Source: Gammaproteobacteria bacterium (lineage in GTDB: Bacteria; Pseudomonadota; Gammaproteobacteria; DSM-19610). From it: a stretch of 7,016 nt of DNA. Made by a program: the position numbers and the translations under genes. Positions 1-5,173 of this stretch are shown here, piece after piece. The stretch lies in contig JAUXDG010000145.1 of assembly GCA_030618475.1 (NCBI GenBank), positions 1 to 7,016 on the forward strand. The letters are read 5' to 3'. How positions within the stretch are numbered: the stretch's first letter is position 1; each line of letters opens with the position of its first letter. The notes under the pieces were generated by a model. It made no database searches and was not told the DNA's origin. It worked only from the letters and a program-made list of their open reading frames with translations.

Positions 1-224
1 ACCCACCAGGTGCCGGCCAGCAGAAACAGGGCAATCGCTGCCTTGCCTTCATGACTGAGCGGAAAGTGTCTGCCGGCGGGATCGACGGCGTCCGCCAGGG
101 GGGCAATGAGATACAGCCAGAAGAACAGGCCCAGGCCCAGACAGATAAACACCAGTCGCCTGGTATCAATGCGGGGTTTCTTTTTACTGACGTAGATGCG
201 TTGTTTGCCGAAAGCGCCTGGCAT
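1..224 (-). CDS. Membrane transporter N-terminus, SLC13/DASS-type anion permease (partial)
   Basis: An open frame runs from ATG at 224-222 on the minus strand off the left edge, giving 74 residues and no stop. The product starts with a basic cytoplasmic tail (KQR, KKKPR, then TRR to residue 23). A hydrophobic segment follows at about 24-43 (LVFICLGLGLFFWLYLIAPL), then a loop ending SHEGKAAIALFLLAGTWW that enters a second hydrophobic stretch. This opening pattern (basic tail, one helix, then an EGK-AAIAL-type segment with WW) is what I recall for SLC13/DASS sodium:dicarboxylate or sulfate symporters; the family call is by eye. The gene begins 2 bp after the CBS gene stop, so the two are almost certainly co-transcribed and perhaps translationally coupled. 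Only a weak Shine-Dalgarno is seen (AGAG about 10 bp upstream). Substrate cannot be judged. Other polytopic transporters remain possible. Confidence 0.62.
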   Translation of the reverse strand, partial: MPGAFGKQRIYVSKKKPRIDTRRLVFICLGLGLFFWLYLIAPLADAVDPAGRHFPLSHEGKAAIALFLLAGTWW

Positions 225-226
225 AT

Positions 227-757
227 TCAGAGATCTCTGATTGCTCTGGCGGTATGCTGAAACAGGTCGACCAGGCGTACCACTCCCAACACCTGGTTAT
301 CCGCCTCGACCACGGGTAGCATGCGCACATTGCGTGCCAGCATCAGGTACGCGCACTTCCCAAAAGGATCATCCAGGCAAACCGTGTCTTCCACCAGGGT
401 CATGACCTGGTGTACCGGTTTTCCGGTTTCCTCCCGGATTTTCAGGGTGAATCCTTCCTGCCAGATCAGCGACAAGGCGGTAAAGTCTTCCGGGATGCCT
501 TCGAATGGATGGTAATATTTATAGGCGGGTGGTTTGCCGTGCTGAAAGTCGGCGACGGCGTGGATCAGATCCCGCATGGTCAGATAGCCTTTCAAACGCC
601 CGTCGTTGTCGTGCACCAGCATGGATCGGTAGCGGGTGTGCGCTTCCAGTGCGCTGTTCAAGACAGCGAAAGCCTCGGCGATGGGCGCGTCTGCGTCAAT
701 ATGGGGATACTCGTCAATGGAGACATACACGTCCCGCACGTTTAATTTGTCTAACAT
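227..757 (-). CDS. Tandem CBS-domain protein, probable regulator of the adjacent transporter
   Basis: A 176-residue soluble protein with two CBS domains and no other fold. CBS1 spans about 6-70 and includes the typical ending GRLKGYLTMRDLIHAV. CBS2 spans about 115-170 and ends in NQVLGVVRLVDLF. Between them lies a segment of about 45 residues rich in aromatics (KYYHPFEGIPEDF). CBS pairs bind adenosyl ligands such as AMP, ATP or SAM and gate enzymes or transporters. The location 2 bp upstream of a transporter gene suggests that role here, which is inference. The frame stays open upstream to 910, but I start at ATG 757. From there the CBS fold begins at once (NVRDVYVS), a GGGGC stretch lies about 8 bp upstream, and the extra 51 residues are low in protein character and would overlap pqiA on the other strand. 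No transmembrane segment is seen. Confidence 0.85.
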   Translation of the reverse strand: MLDKLNVRDVYVSIDEYPHIDADAPIAEAFAVLNSALEAHTRYRSMLVHDNDGRLKGYLTMRDLIHAVADFQHGKPPAYKYYHPFEGIPEDFTALSLIWQEGFTLKIREETGKPVHQVMTLVEDTVCLDDPFGKCAYLMLARNVRMLPVVEADNQVLGVVRLVDLFQHTARAIRDL

Positions 758-899
758 GGCGCCTGCCCCGGCCGGTAAAAAGAGTGATGCTGATCTGATG
801 CCGGAAACATGTCCGGCCTGGATAATCGTGCCGGTGATGGTGCGATTTGGCAAGGTATTTAAGCACTTGGGTCTGGAATTATTATCGGAATAGGATACT
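758..899. promoter_or_regulatory. Divergent spacer between CBS/transporter and pqi operons
   Basis: These 142 bp must hold the promoters of both divergent units. The pqi side is AT-rich near the gene, with TATTAT at 880-885 as a possible -10, but no good -35 lies 16-18 bp upstream of it. A second weak option is TTGGGT (867-872) with TAGGAT (891-896), which would make the message almost leaderless. The near-palindrome at 801-816 sits in the middle and could be an operator. No promoter is called firmly. Confidence 0.4.
801..816. repeat. Near-palindrome, possible operator
   Basis: CCGGAAACATGTCCGG has perfect 5-bp arms CCGGA/TCCGG and matches its reverse complement at six of eight paired positions. 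It lies about 44 bp from the CBS start and 84 bp from the pqiA start, a sensible place for a regulator of either unit. I recognise no factor for it, and chance occurrence is possible. Confidence 0.25.
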
Positions 900-1559
900 A
901 TGCGCCCCATGAGCCTTCGCCATCCGCCTGTCAGGTCTTATTCCGAGCTTATTGCCTGTCACGAATGCGACACGCTCAGTCAGATTCCGACGCTGGCCCC
1001 CGGGCGTGCGGCACGCTGCCGCTGCTGTGGAAGCGTTTTATTGCGTAATCCCAAGGGTGGACTGGACCGTCCCATCGCGCTCTATAGCGCGGCATTCATT
1101 CTGCTGCTGCTGGCCAATGCGTTCCCTTTCCTGACGCTGGAAATTCAGGGCCGCTCGGAGGTCACCAACATCTTTGGCGCCTCCAGGGCGCTGTATGAGG
1201 CGGGTATGGGCGAATTGGCGGTGGTGGTTTTTCTCACCACTATTGTGGCGCCGGCCTTGCTGATTACCAGCAGCCTGTATGTCCTGCTGGCTGTGCGCTT
1301 GCGCCGGCCACTGCCGGCCTTGCGGACCCTCCTGGCCTGGGTCAGTCAGCTGCAACCCTGGGTGATGCTGGATGTGTTCATGCTGGGTGTGCTGGTGGCC
1401 TTTGTAAAGCTGGGTAATATGGCGACCATGCATGTCGGTATCTCTCTGTTCGCCTTTGTCGGTCTGATCCTGGTGTCGGCGGCGGCGACCTCGGCGTTTG
1501 AACCCCACCTGCTGTGGCAGCAGATCGGCTACCGGAGGGGCAAACCTCATGCGGGCTAG
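900..1559 (+). CDS. pqiA: PqiA-family inner-membrane protein, first half (PqiA1)
   Basis: A 219-residue protein matching the N-terminal half of E. coli PqiA/LetA. A four-cysteine zinc ribbon comes first (C20-x2-C23 and C40-x2-C43), followed by about four membrane segments at roughly 58-78, 104-132, 152-172 and 176-198. Family features include LLANAFPFLTL after the first helix, the LDVFMLGVLVAFVKL helix, and FEPHLLW near the end, equivalent to the FDPRLSWD ending of the other half. PqiA is the integral membrane partner of the MCE protein PqiB, thought to load or extract lipid at the inner membrane. ATG 900 has AGGA 4 bp upstream (892-895); ATG 909, in frame, is an alternative start. The gene overlaps its partner by 11 bp and heads the operon. 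The split into two genes, against one fused protein in E. coli, is its main peculiarity and occurs in other proteobacteria. Confidence 0.9.
   Translation: MRPMSLRHPPVRSYSELIACHECDTLSQIPTLAPGRAARCRCCGSVLLRNPKGGLDRPIALYSAAFILLLLANAFPFLTLEIQGRSEVTNIFGASRALYEAGMGELAVVVFLTTIVAPALLITSSLYVLLAVRLRRPLPALRTLLAWVSQLQPWVMLDVFMLGVLVAFVKLGNMATMHVGISLFAFVGLILVSAAATSAFEPHLLWQQIGYRRGKPHAG
1534..1540 (+). promoter_or_regulatory. Strong ribosome binding site fixing the pqiA2 start
   Basis: GGAGGGG lies 8 bp before ATG 1549, inside the end of the upstream gene. It decides between ATG 1549 and an upstream in-frame TTG at 1498 in favour of 1549. Confidence 0.8.
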
Positions 1560-2145
1560 GGATGTGGGGCTGGCGAGCTGTCATAGCTGCGGGCTGCTGC
1601 TGCACCTTCCCGGCGCCGGGCACACCCACTGTCCGCGTTGCGGTTCGGCCATGCATTTTCGCAAAGTCAACAGTATCAGCACCACCTGGGCGTTTCTGCT
1701 GGCCGCCATGATCGCCTATGTGCCGGCCAACCTGTATCCGGTCATGACGGTGGTGTCATTCGGCAAAGCTCAGTCCGATACCATTATGAGCGGTGTAATC
1801 TACCTGTTTTTGCACGGTGACTGGCCGCTGGCGTTGATTGTTTTCGTGGCCAGTGTGCTGGTGCCCTTGTTGAAAATGTGCGCCCTCGTGTATCTTCTGA
1901 TTTCGGTGCAGCGCAAGTCGCATTTGCGCAAACACCAGCGGACCCGCCTGTACCGGATCGTTGAGCTGGTGGGGCGCTGGTCGATGGTCGATATCTTTGT
2001 CGTCGCACTGCTGGCGGCGCTGGTCAATGTGGGCGCCATCGCGACCATTGAACCCGGCGTGGGTGCGATTGCCTTTACCAGCGTGGTGATACTGACCATC
2101 TTTGCGGCCACCAATTTCGATCCCCGGCTGATCTGGGATCGATAG
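1549..2145 (+). CDS. pqiA: PqiA-family inner-membrane protein, second half (PqiA2)
   Basis: A 198-residue protein corresponding to the C-terminal half of E. coli PqiA. A second zinc ribbon is present (C11-x2-C14, C28-PR-C31). Membrane segments lie at about 44-68, 90-120, 140-162 and 168-188. Hallmarks of the half are VPANLYPVMTV after the first helix, ASVLVPLLKM in the second, GRWSMVDIFVVALLAALV in the third, and the terminal FDPRLIWDR. It should pair with the first-half protein to rebuild the two-module PqiA unit at the inner membrane. The start is set by the GGAGGGG site and a sensible N-terminus leading into the zinc ribbon. The 11-bp overlap with the upstream gene suggests translational coupling and equal production of both halves. 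A 23-bp gap separates it from pqiB. Confidence 0.9.
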   Translation: MRARDVGLASCHSCGLLLHLPGAGHTHCPRCGSAMHFRKVNSISTTWAFLLAAMIAYVPANLYPVMTVVSFGKAQSDTIMSGVIYLFLHGDWPLALIVFVASVLVPLLKMCALVYLLISVQRKSHLRKHQRTRLYRIVELVGRWSMVDIFVVALLAALVNVGAIATIEPGVGAIAFTSVVILTIFAATNFDPRLIWDR

Positions 2146-2168
2146 TCAGCGAGCAAAAAGGAGAAAAA

Positions 2169-3812
2169 ATGGTAGCCTCGAATCAGCCGCCCGAACTTGA
2201 AGATGTACCCGATGCCATCGTCGATGAGGCGGTGAAAGGATTTCCGGTCGTCTGGTTGTTGCCGCTGGTCGCGCTGCTGGTGGGCGGATGGCTGTATTAC
2301 AAAACCCTGTCCGAGAAGGGCCCGGCGATCACCATCAGCTTTGAGACCGCCGAGGGTATCGAAGCCGGCAAAACCCAGATCAAGTTTCGCGATGTAAGCT
2401 TCGGTCTGGTCGACGATGTGGATATTGCCGATGATTTGAAAACCGTCGTGTTAACGGCAACCATGGAAGCCGGCACGGCGCAGTATCTCACCGATGCCAG
2501 CCGCTTCTGGGTCGTCAAGCCGCGTGTCGGTGCGAGCGGCGTCACCGGCCTGGGCACCCTGCTCAGTGGCGCCTATATCGCCTTTGAGCCCAACACGACA
2601 GGCAAGAAACAGAAGTCCTTTGTCGGGCTGGAAAAGCCGCCGATCGTGAGTCAGGACAAGGAAGGCAGCCGTTACCGGCTGCGCACGGAAACGCTGGGAT
2701 CCCTGTCGGTGGGCGCACCGGTTTATTTTCGTCAATTTGATATCGGCGAAGTGACCGACTACCAGCTGGCGGCCGATTACAGCTATGTCGATGTGGGTAT
2801 TTTTGTTCAGTCGCCCTACGATGATTATGTACGCGAACGGACCCATTTCTGGAATGTCGGCGGCATCAGTATGTCCATGGATGCATCGGGCGTCAAAGTG
2901 GAGATGGAATCCCTGGTGGCCCTGCTGAGTGGCGGCATTGCCTTTGAGACACTGCCCGAATTTGCCGGTTCGCCGGCGGCCAGCGAAGGGGCGGTCTTCC
3001 CGCTCTACAAGAATCGTGCAGAGAGCCTGGCACGACCGATTACAGAGGTGATCAGCTATGCGCTGAAATTCACCGGTACGGTGCGTGGACTCAGTATCGG
3101 TGCGCCGGTGGAGTATCGCGGCATTCGCGTCGGTACCGTGAAAAACATCATGCTCGGCAAAGATCCACAGCATGAGGGGGTTGTCAGCCCGGTTGTGGTC
3201 ATGGATATCGAACCCCAGCGTATCATGGGGTATCGTGATGTGGATGACAGTGACCCGAGCCGGCGGGAGGCCAGGGCGTTGGAAACCCGTCCGCAGCAAC
3301 GCATAGCGTTCCTGGTCGAGAAGGGACTGCGCGCACGCTTGCAGACCGGGAGCCTGGTGACGGGACAGTTGTTTGTGGATCTGGATATTTTTCCCGATGC
3401 GGAGCCGGCAACGGTGATCACTGGGGGCCTGTACCCGGAAATCCCCACCTTGCCGAATTCGTTGCAGGGCATCATTGCCAGTGTTAACAAGATACTCGAC
3501 AAGATTGAGCAATCCAATCTGGAGGAGACGCTGACCAACCTCAATGTGCTGATGGTTTCAACCAGCAGCTTGATGTCTTCGCTTGAGCGGGATGCCCCTG
3601 CGCTGCTCAAGGAGATGGGCACAACACTGCAGACAGCCAACGGCACCCTGGCAGCGCTGGAGGCGACGGTTTCGGCGGACGGTGAGATTGGCAATCAGCT
3701 TCAGGACGCCCTGAAAGAATTCGGTGCAGCGGCACGTTCGATCCGGGTGATGGCGGAGTACCTGGAACGCCATCCGGAGGCGATGTTAAAAGGCAAGAGT
3801 GGCAACCGTTAA
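2169..3812 (+). CDS. pqiB: Three-MCE-domain intermembrane transport protein PqiB
   Basis: 547 residues, essentially the length of E. coli PqiB (546). A short cytoplasmic tail leads into one membrane anchor at about 24-44 (GFPVVWLLPLVALLVGG), placing the rest in the periplasm. Three MCE domains follow at about 51-141, 168-260 and 296-412. Each opens with a typical strand pattern (GIEAGKTQIKFRDVSFG, SLSVGAPVYFRQFDIGEV, GLSIGAPVEYRGIRVGTV). The count of three separates it from LetB, which has seven. From about 430 to 535 the sequence is helical and heptad-rich, ending in YLERHPEAMLKGK, as in the C-terminal helical needle of PqiB. Family members form hexameric tubes that span the periplasm and carry hydrophobic lipids. 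AAGGAG lies 5 bp before ATG 2169. The third domain carries a charged insertion around 355-375 (DVDDSDPSRREARALE). Confidence 0.95.
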   Translation: MVASNQPPELEDVPDAIVDEAVKGFPVVWLLPLVALLVGGWLYYKTLSEKGPAITISFETAEGIEAGKTQIKFRDVSFGLVDDVDIADDLKTVVLTATMEAGTAQYLTDASRFWVVKPRVGASGVTGLGTLLSGAYIAFEPNTTGKKQKSFVGLEKPPIVSQDKEGSRYRLRTETLGSLSVGAPVYFRQFDIGEVTDYQLAADYSYVDVGIFVQSPYDDYVRERTHFWNVGGISMSMDASGVKVEMESLVALLSGGIAFETLPEFAGSPAASEGAVFPLYKNRAESLARPITEVISYALKFTGTVRGLSIGAPVEYRGIRVGTVKNIMLGKDPQHEGVVSPVVVMDIEPQRIMGYRDVDDSDPSRREARALETRPQQRIAFLVEKGLRARLQTGSLVTGQLFVDLDIFPDAEPATVITGGLYPEIPTLPNSLQGIIASVNKILDKIEQSNLEETLTNLNVLMVSTSSLMSSLERDAPALLKEMGTTLQTANGTLAALEATVSADGEIGNQLQDALKEFGAAARSIRVMAEYLERHPEAMLKGKSGNR

Positions 3813-3820
3813 AGGATCCC

Positions 3821-4447
3821 ATGATGAGTAAATACAGTTTATGGTTTGTTGTAGCAGTGGTAGTGTTGCAGGCCGGCTGCAGTATCGGTAAGCCGTCACG
3901 CCCGGCAGATTTCTATGTGTTGAGTGAGGAACCGGCGCCGCCGGTCAGCGGGCGGCAGGATCCGGCCAGCCCGCTGTTGCTGGGGCTGGGGCCGCTATCG
4001 ATGTCGGATGTGTTTGACCGGCCGCAGATCGTCACACGCCCCGATCCCAATCAGGTCAAGCTGGCCGAGTTCGATCGCTGGGCCGGTGACCTGAAGAAAA
4101 ACCTGGAGCAGGTACTGGCCCGGAACCTGATGAGCCGCTTGAATACCGACAGCGTGGTCGCATTTCCCTGGTCGAGTCGCAATGAGCCCGATTTTCAGAT
4201 TGCCGTGCACTTTTTCCGCCTGGACGGCGACGTTGGACAGCTCGCCAGGATCGAGGGGGTGTGGCGTCTGCTGGACGGCGCGAAGGGCTGTGAACTGACC
4301 GCCCGTAGTTTCAAGTTTGAACAACGGCCGGCGGGATCGGGCTACGCTGAATTCGTCAGCGCCATGAGTCACGCGGTTGCCAGGCTGAGCCAGGAGATTG
4401 CACAACAGGTGGCGGCGACTGAGCCGGGTTGTCGGGCTGGAAACTAA
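3821..4447 (+). CDS. pqiC: Outer-membrane lipoprotein PqiC (DUF330/ABC-type auxiliary)
   Basis: 208 residues. A lipoprotein signal peptide (hydrophobic 7-16) ends in the lipobox LQAGC with the acylated cysteine at 20. Serine at +2, rather than aspartate, predicts sorting to the outer membrane. After it come the family opening DFYVLSEE, a strand and helix region with FDRPQIVTRPDPNQVKLAEF, the helix RWAGDLKKNLEQVLARNLMSRL, and a C-terminal helix of small residues (SHAVARLSQEIAQQVAA). PqiC is the outer-membrane partner that receives the end of the PqiB tube. It starts 8 bp after the pqiB stop. AAAGGA at 3811-3816 is 4 bp before ATG 3821 and 7 bp before the in-frame ATG 3824, so either may be used; both give the same mature protein. 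It is the last gene of the operon. It is somewhat longer than the roughly 187-residue E. coli protein. Confidence 0.88.
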   Translation: MMSKYSLWFVVAVVVLQAGCSIGKPSRPADFYVLSEEPAPPVSGRQDPASPLLLGLGPLSMSDVFDRPQIVTRPDPNQVKLAEFDRWAGDLKKNLEQVLARNLMSRLNTDSVVAFPWSSRNEPDFQIAVHFFRLDGDVGQLARIEGVWRLLDGAKGCELTARSFKFEQRPAGSGYAEFVSAMSHAVARLSQEIAQQVAATEPGCRAGN

Positions 4448-4457
4448 TTATGGAGCA

Positions 4458-4482
4458 GGTCAGGGCGGTTGTCCCGCTGACC
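4458..4482 (+). terminator. Hairpin just after pqiC, possible pqi terminator
   Basis: GGTCA pairs with TGACC around an inner GCGG-type stem with a small bulge, 10 bp after the pqiC stop. No T tract follows, so it would be a weak or factor-assisted terminator, or only a 3-prime stabilising structure. Confidence 0.35.
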
Positions 4483-4545
4483 ATCTCGACCTGATGCCGT
4501 TCGGCACCGTAATCGGTAGTACCCTGCCGCGTAACTCACCAAAGA

Positions 4546-4573
4546 ACCCGCTCTAACCAATGTTAGGGCGGGT
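4546..4573. repeat. 12-bp-stem palindrome
   Basis: Arms ACCCGCTCTAAC (4546-4557) and GTTAGGGCGGGT (4562-4573) flank a 4-base CAAT loop, with eleven Watson-Crick pairs and one position that becomes G-U in RNA. It is preceded by GCGTAACTCACC (about 4529-4540), reminiscent of the GCGTAACCCACC repeats scattered in gammaproteobacterial spacers. It could also act as a bidirectional terminator, though neither side has a T run. Confidence 0.6.
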
Positions 4574-4702
4574 CGGGATTGCCAGTTATCGGGCACCACT
4601 TCAAGATACTGTTAGAAGGAGAGTCCCAGGGTTGATCCCTCGTCACTGAAATCCGTTCAGATTTATAGCTGAATGGTACTAAGTTAAGCCTATTTAGCCC
4701 AT

Positions 4703-4725
4703 TGTAGGGTCGAATTCATTCGACC
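4703..4725 (+). repeat. REP-like palindrome, left inner copy
   Basis: TGTAG followed by the hairpin GGTCGAATTCATTCGACC (4708-4725): a perfect 8-bp stem with a 2-base TC centre. The form is a short 5-prime tag joined to a stem, as in REP sequences. It is inverted relative to the copy at 4793-4815. Confidence 0.7.
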
Positions 4726-4792
4726 AACCACGTTGCCATTCCATCTATCATCCCGGATACAGCCACAATGTGGGTAGCCGCCAACAGCTACT

Positions 4793-4815
4793 GGCCGAAT
4801 AAATTCGGCCCTACA
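4793..4815 (-). repeat. REP-like palindrome, right inner copy
   Basis: GGCCGAATAAATTCGGCC (4793-4810) forms a perfect 8-bp stem and is followed by the tag CTACA. On the minus strand this is the same unit as at 4703-4725. Three bases differ: one in the loop, and two that face each other in the stem, turning a T-A pair into C-G. Confidence 0.7.
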
Positions 4816-4861
4816 GAGGAACAGCCGCCTTAACTTAGTGCCATTCGTGTTTGATTAAAAG

Positions 4862-4897
4862 CACATGCTGGGCTTCGTTCCTCAGCCGCAACCTACA
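4862..4897 (-). repeat. Degenerate intergenic repeat
   Basis: On the minus strand it starts TGTAGGTTG and continues into GGCTGAGGAACGAAGCCCAG, a layout I recall as a frequent gammaproteobacterial intergenic repeat (GTAGGTTGGGCTGA...GAAGCCCAAC). GCTG/CAGC with two more pairs gives a stem of about 6 bp at 4867-4886. Assignment is from memory of similar sequences. Confidence 0.45.
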
Positions 4898-4917
4898 CGG
4901 AACTGACTTTTACGACA

Positions 4918-4935
4918 CCCTCCTCCGGGAGAGGG
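4918..4935. repeat. Short hairpin CCCTC/GAGGG
   Basis: CCCTC (4918-4922) pairs with GAGGG (4931-4935) around CTCCGGGA. It looks like the CCCTCTCCC...GGGAGAGGG repeats common in spacers. No T run follows. Confidence 0.45.
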
Positions 4936-4959
4936 GATCAAAATAGGATAACTGCTAAG

Positions 4960-4997
4960 GCCTTGCGACAGCTACCCTCTTTGGGACAGTGCGAGGC
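4960..4997. repeat. Two-level hairpin
   Basis: The outer arms GCCTTGC (4960-4966) and GCGAGGC (4991-4997) make 7 pairs including one G-U. Inside, CCC (4975-4977) faces GGG (4983-4985) around TCTTT. It could be a piece of a structured RNA or another repeat remnant. Confidence 0.3.
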
Positions 4998-5009
4998 TGA
5001 ATGAACACA

Positions 5010-5037
5010 AGTATAGGGACGTTAGTATAGGAACGTT
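5010..5037 (+). repeat. 14-bp tandem direct repeat
   Basis: AGTATAGGGACGTT (5010-5023) is followed directly by AGTATAGGAACGTT (5024-5037), 13 of 14 identical. The second copy also forms the perfect palindrome GGAACGTTCC at 5030-5039. No gene start lies nearby, so a simple duplication is as likely as a binding site. Confidence 0.7.
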
Positions 5038-5061
5038 CCGCAACTGCTCGACAAGGGATCC

Positions 5062-5089
5062 GCGCCACTTGAAAACGGTTTTGGTGCGC
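5062..5089. repeat. Interrupted hairpin with A/T core
   Basis: GCG (5062-5064) with CGC (5087-5089), CAC (5066-5068) with GTG (5084-5086), and AAAA (5072-5075) with TTTT (5079-5082) form an interrupted stem over a 3-base loop. Stability is modest and function unknown. Confidence 0.3.
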
Positions 5090-5133
5090 ACGGTCGGACA
5101 TCCAAACTATGTGGAGGATCGACCTTCAGGATT

Positions 5134-5173
5134 GAGCAGCCGGGAACAGAAGCAAATCGGACATGTTCTGCTC
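5134..5173 (-). terminator. Hairpin at the 3-prime end of the AraC gene
   Basis: GAGCAG (5134-5139) plus GAACA (5144-5148) pair with the continuous arm TGTTCTGCTC (5164-5173), leaving a 4-base CCGG bulge and a 15-base loop. The right arm overlaps the AraC-gene stop codon. No T tract follows on the minus strand, so this is a candidate terminator or 3-prime stabilising stem only. Confidence 0.35.

Larger units (their letters stand above)
4671..4846. mobile_element. 176-bp nested inverted-repeat element (REPIN/MITE-like)
   Basis: The outer ends are an inverted pair, GAATGGTACTAAGTTAAG (4671-4688) and its near reverse complement CTTAACTTAGTGCCATTC (4829-4846), 17 of 18 identical. Spacers of 14 and 13 bp lead inward to a second inverted pair of 23 bp (4703-4725 and 4793-4815, 20 of 23 identical), each with its own 8-bp stem. 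The whole arm of about 55 bp is thus mirrored around a 67-bp core. No coding frame lies inside, so movement would need a transposase supplied in trans, either a RAYT-type enzyme or one from a full insertion sequence with the same ends. No clear target duplication is seen next to the outer repeats. The match to a named family is not established. Confidence 0.7.
4448..5171. other. 724-bp non-coding spacer rich in palindromes
   Basis: Between the convergent ends of pqiC and the AraC gene I find no reading frame with a plausible start, ribosome binding site and protein-like composition. The stretch holds about nine inverted repeats able to fold as hairpins: 4458-4482, 4546-4573, 4703-4725, 4793-4815, 4867-4886, 4918-4935, 4960-4997, 5062-5089 and 5134-5173. 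It also has a 14-bp tandem repeat at 5010-5037. None is followed by a long T run. Several resemble the degenerate REP-type repeats common between gammaproteobacterial genes. The main element is listed separately. Confidence 0.8.

Noticed and set aside
392..412. Near-perfect 21-bp palindrome around GTCATGAC in the CBS gene
   Set aside because: It lies inside the CBS2 coding region over residues HQVMTLV; the bases are explained by the protein, and no regulatory position applies.
758..910. N-terminal extension of the CBS protein (51 extra residues from ATG 910)
   Set aside because: It would overlap the start of pqiA on the opposite strand, fill the only promoter space, and adds residues with no CBS homology; ATG 757 gives a normal two-CBS protein.
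1498..1548. Longer start for the second PqiA gene at TTG 1498
   Set aside because: The added residues (MNPTCCGSRSATGGANL) are just the other frame of pqiA1, and GGAGGGG points to ATG 1549.
2451..3512. 353-codon minus-strand frame inside pqiB
   Set aside because: It is antisense to a clear three-MCE-domain protein, rich in His/Gln/Arg as expected for a shadow of high-GC coding, and has no recognisable domain.
4671..4846. CRISPR array
   Set aside because: Repeats are inverted, not direct, only two copies of each exist, and no cas genes are present.
4960..4997. tRNA or riboswitch in the spacer
   Set aside because: No cloverleaf arms, TTCGA-type loop or CCA end, and no downstream gene for a riboswitch to control on either strand.
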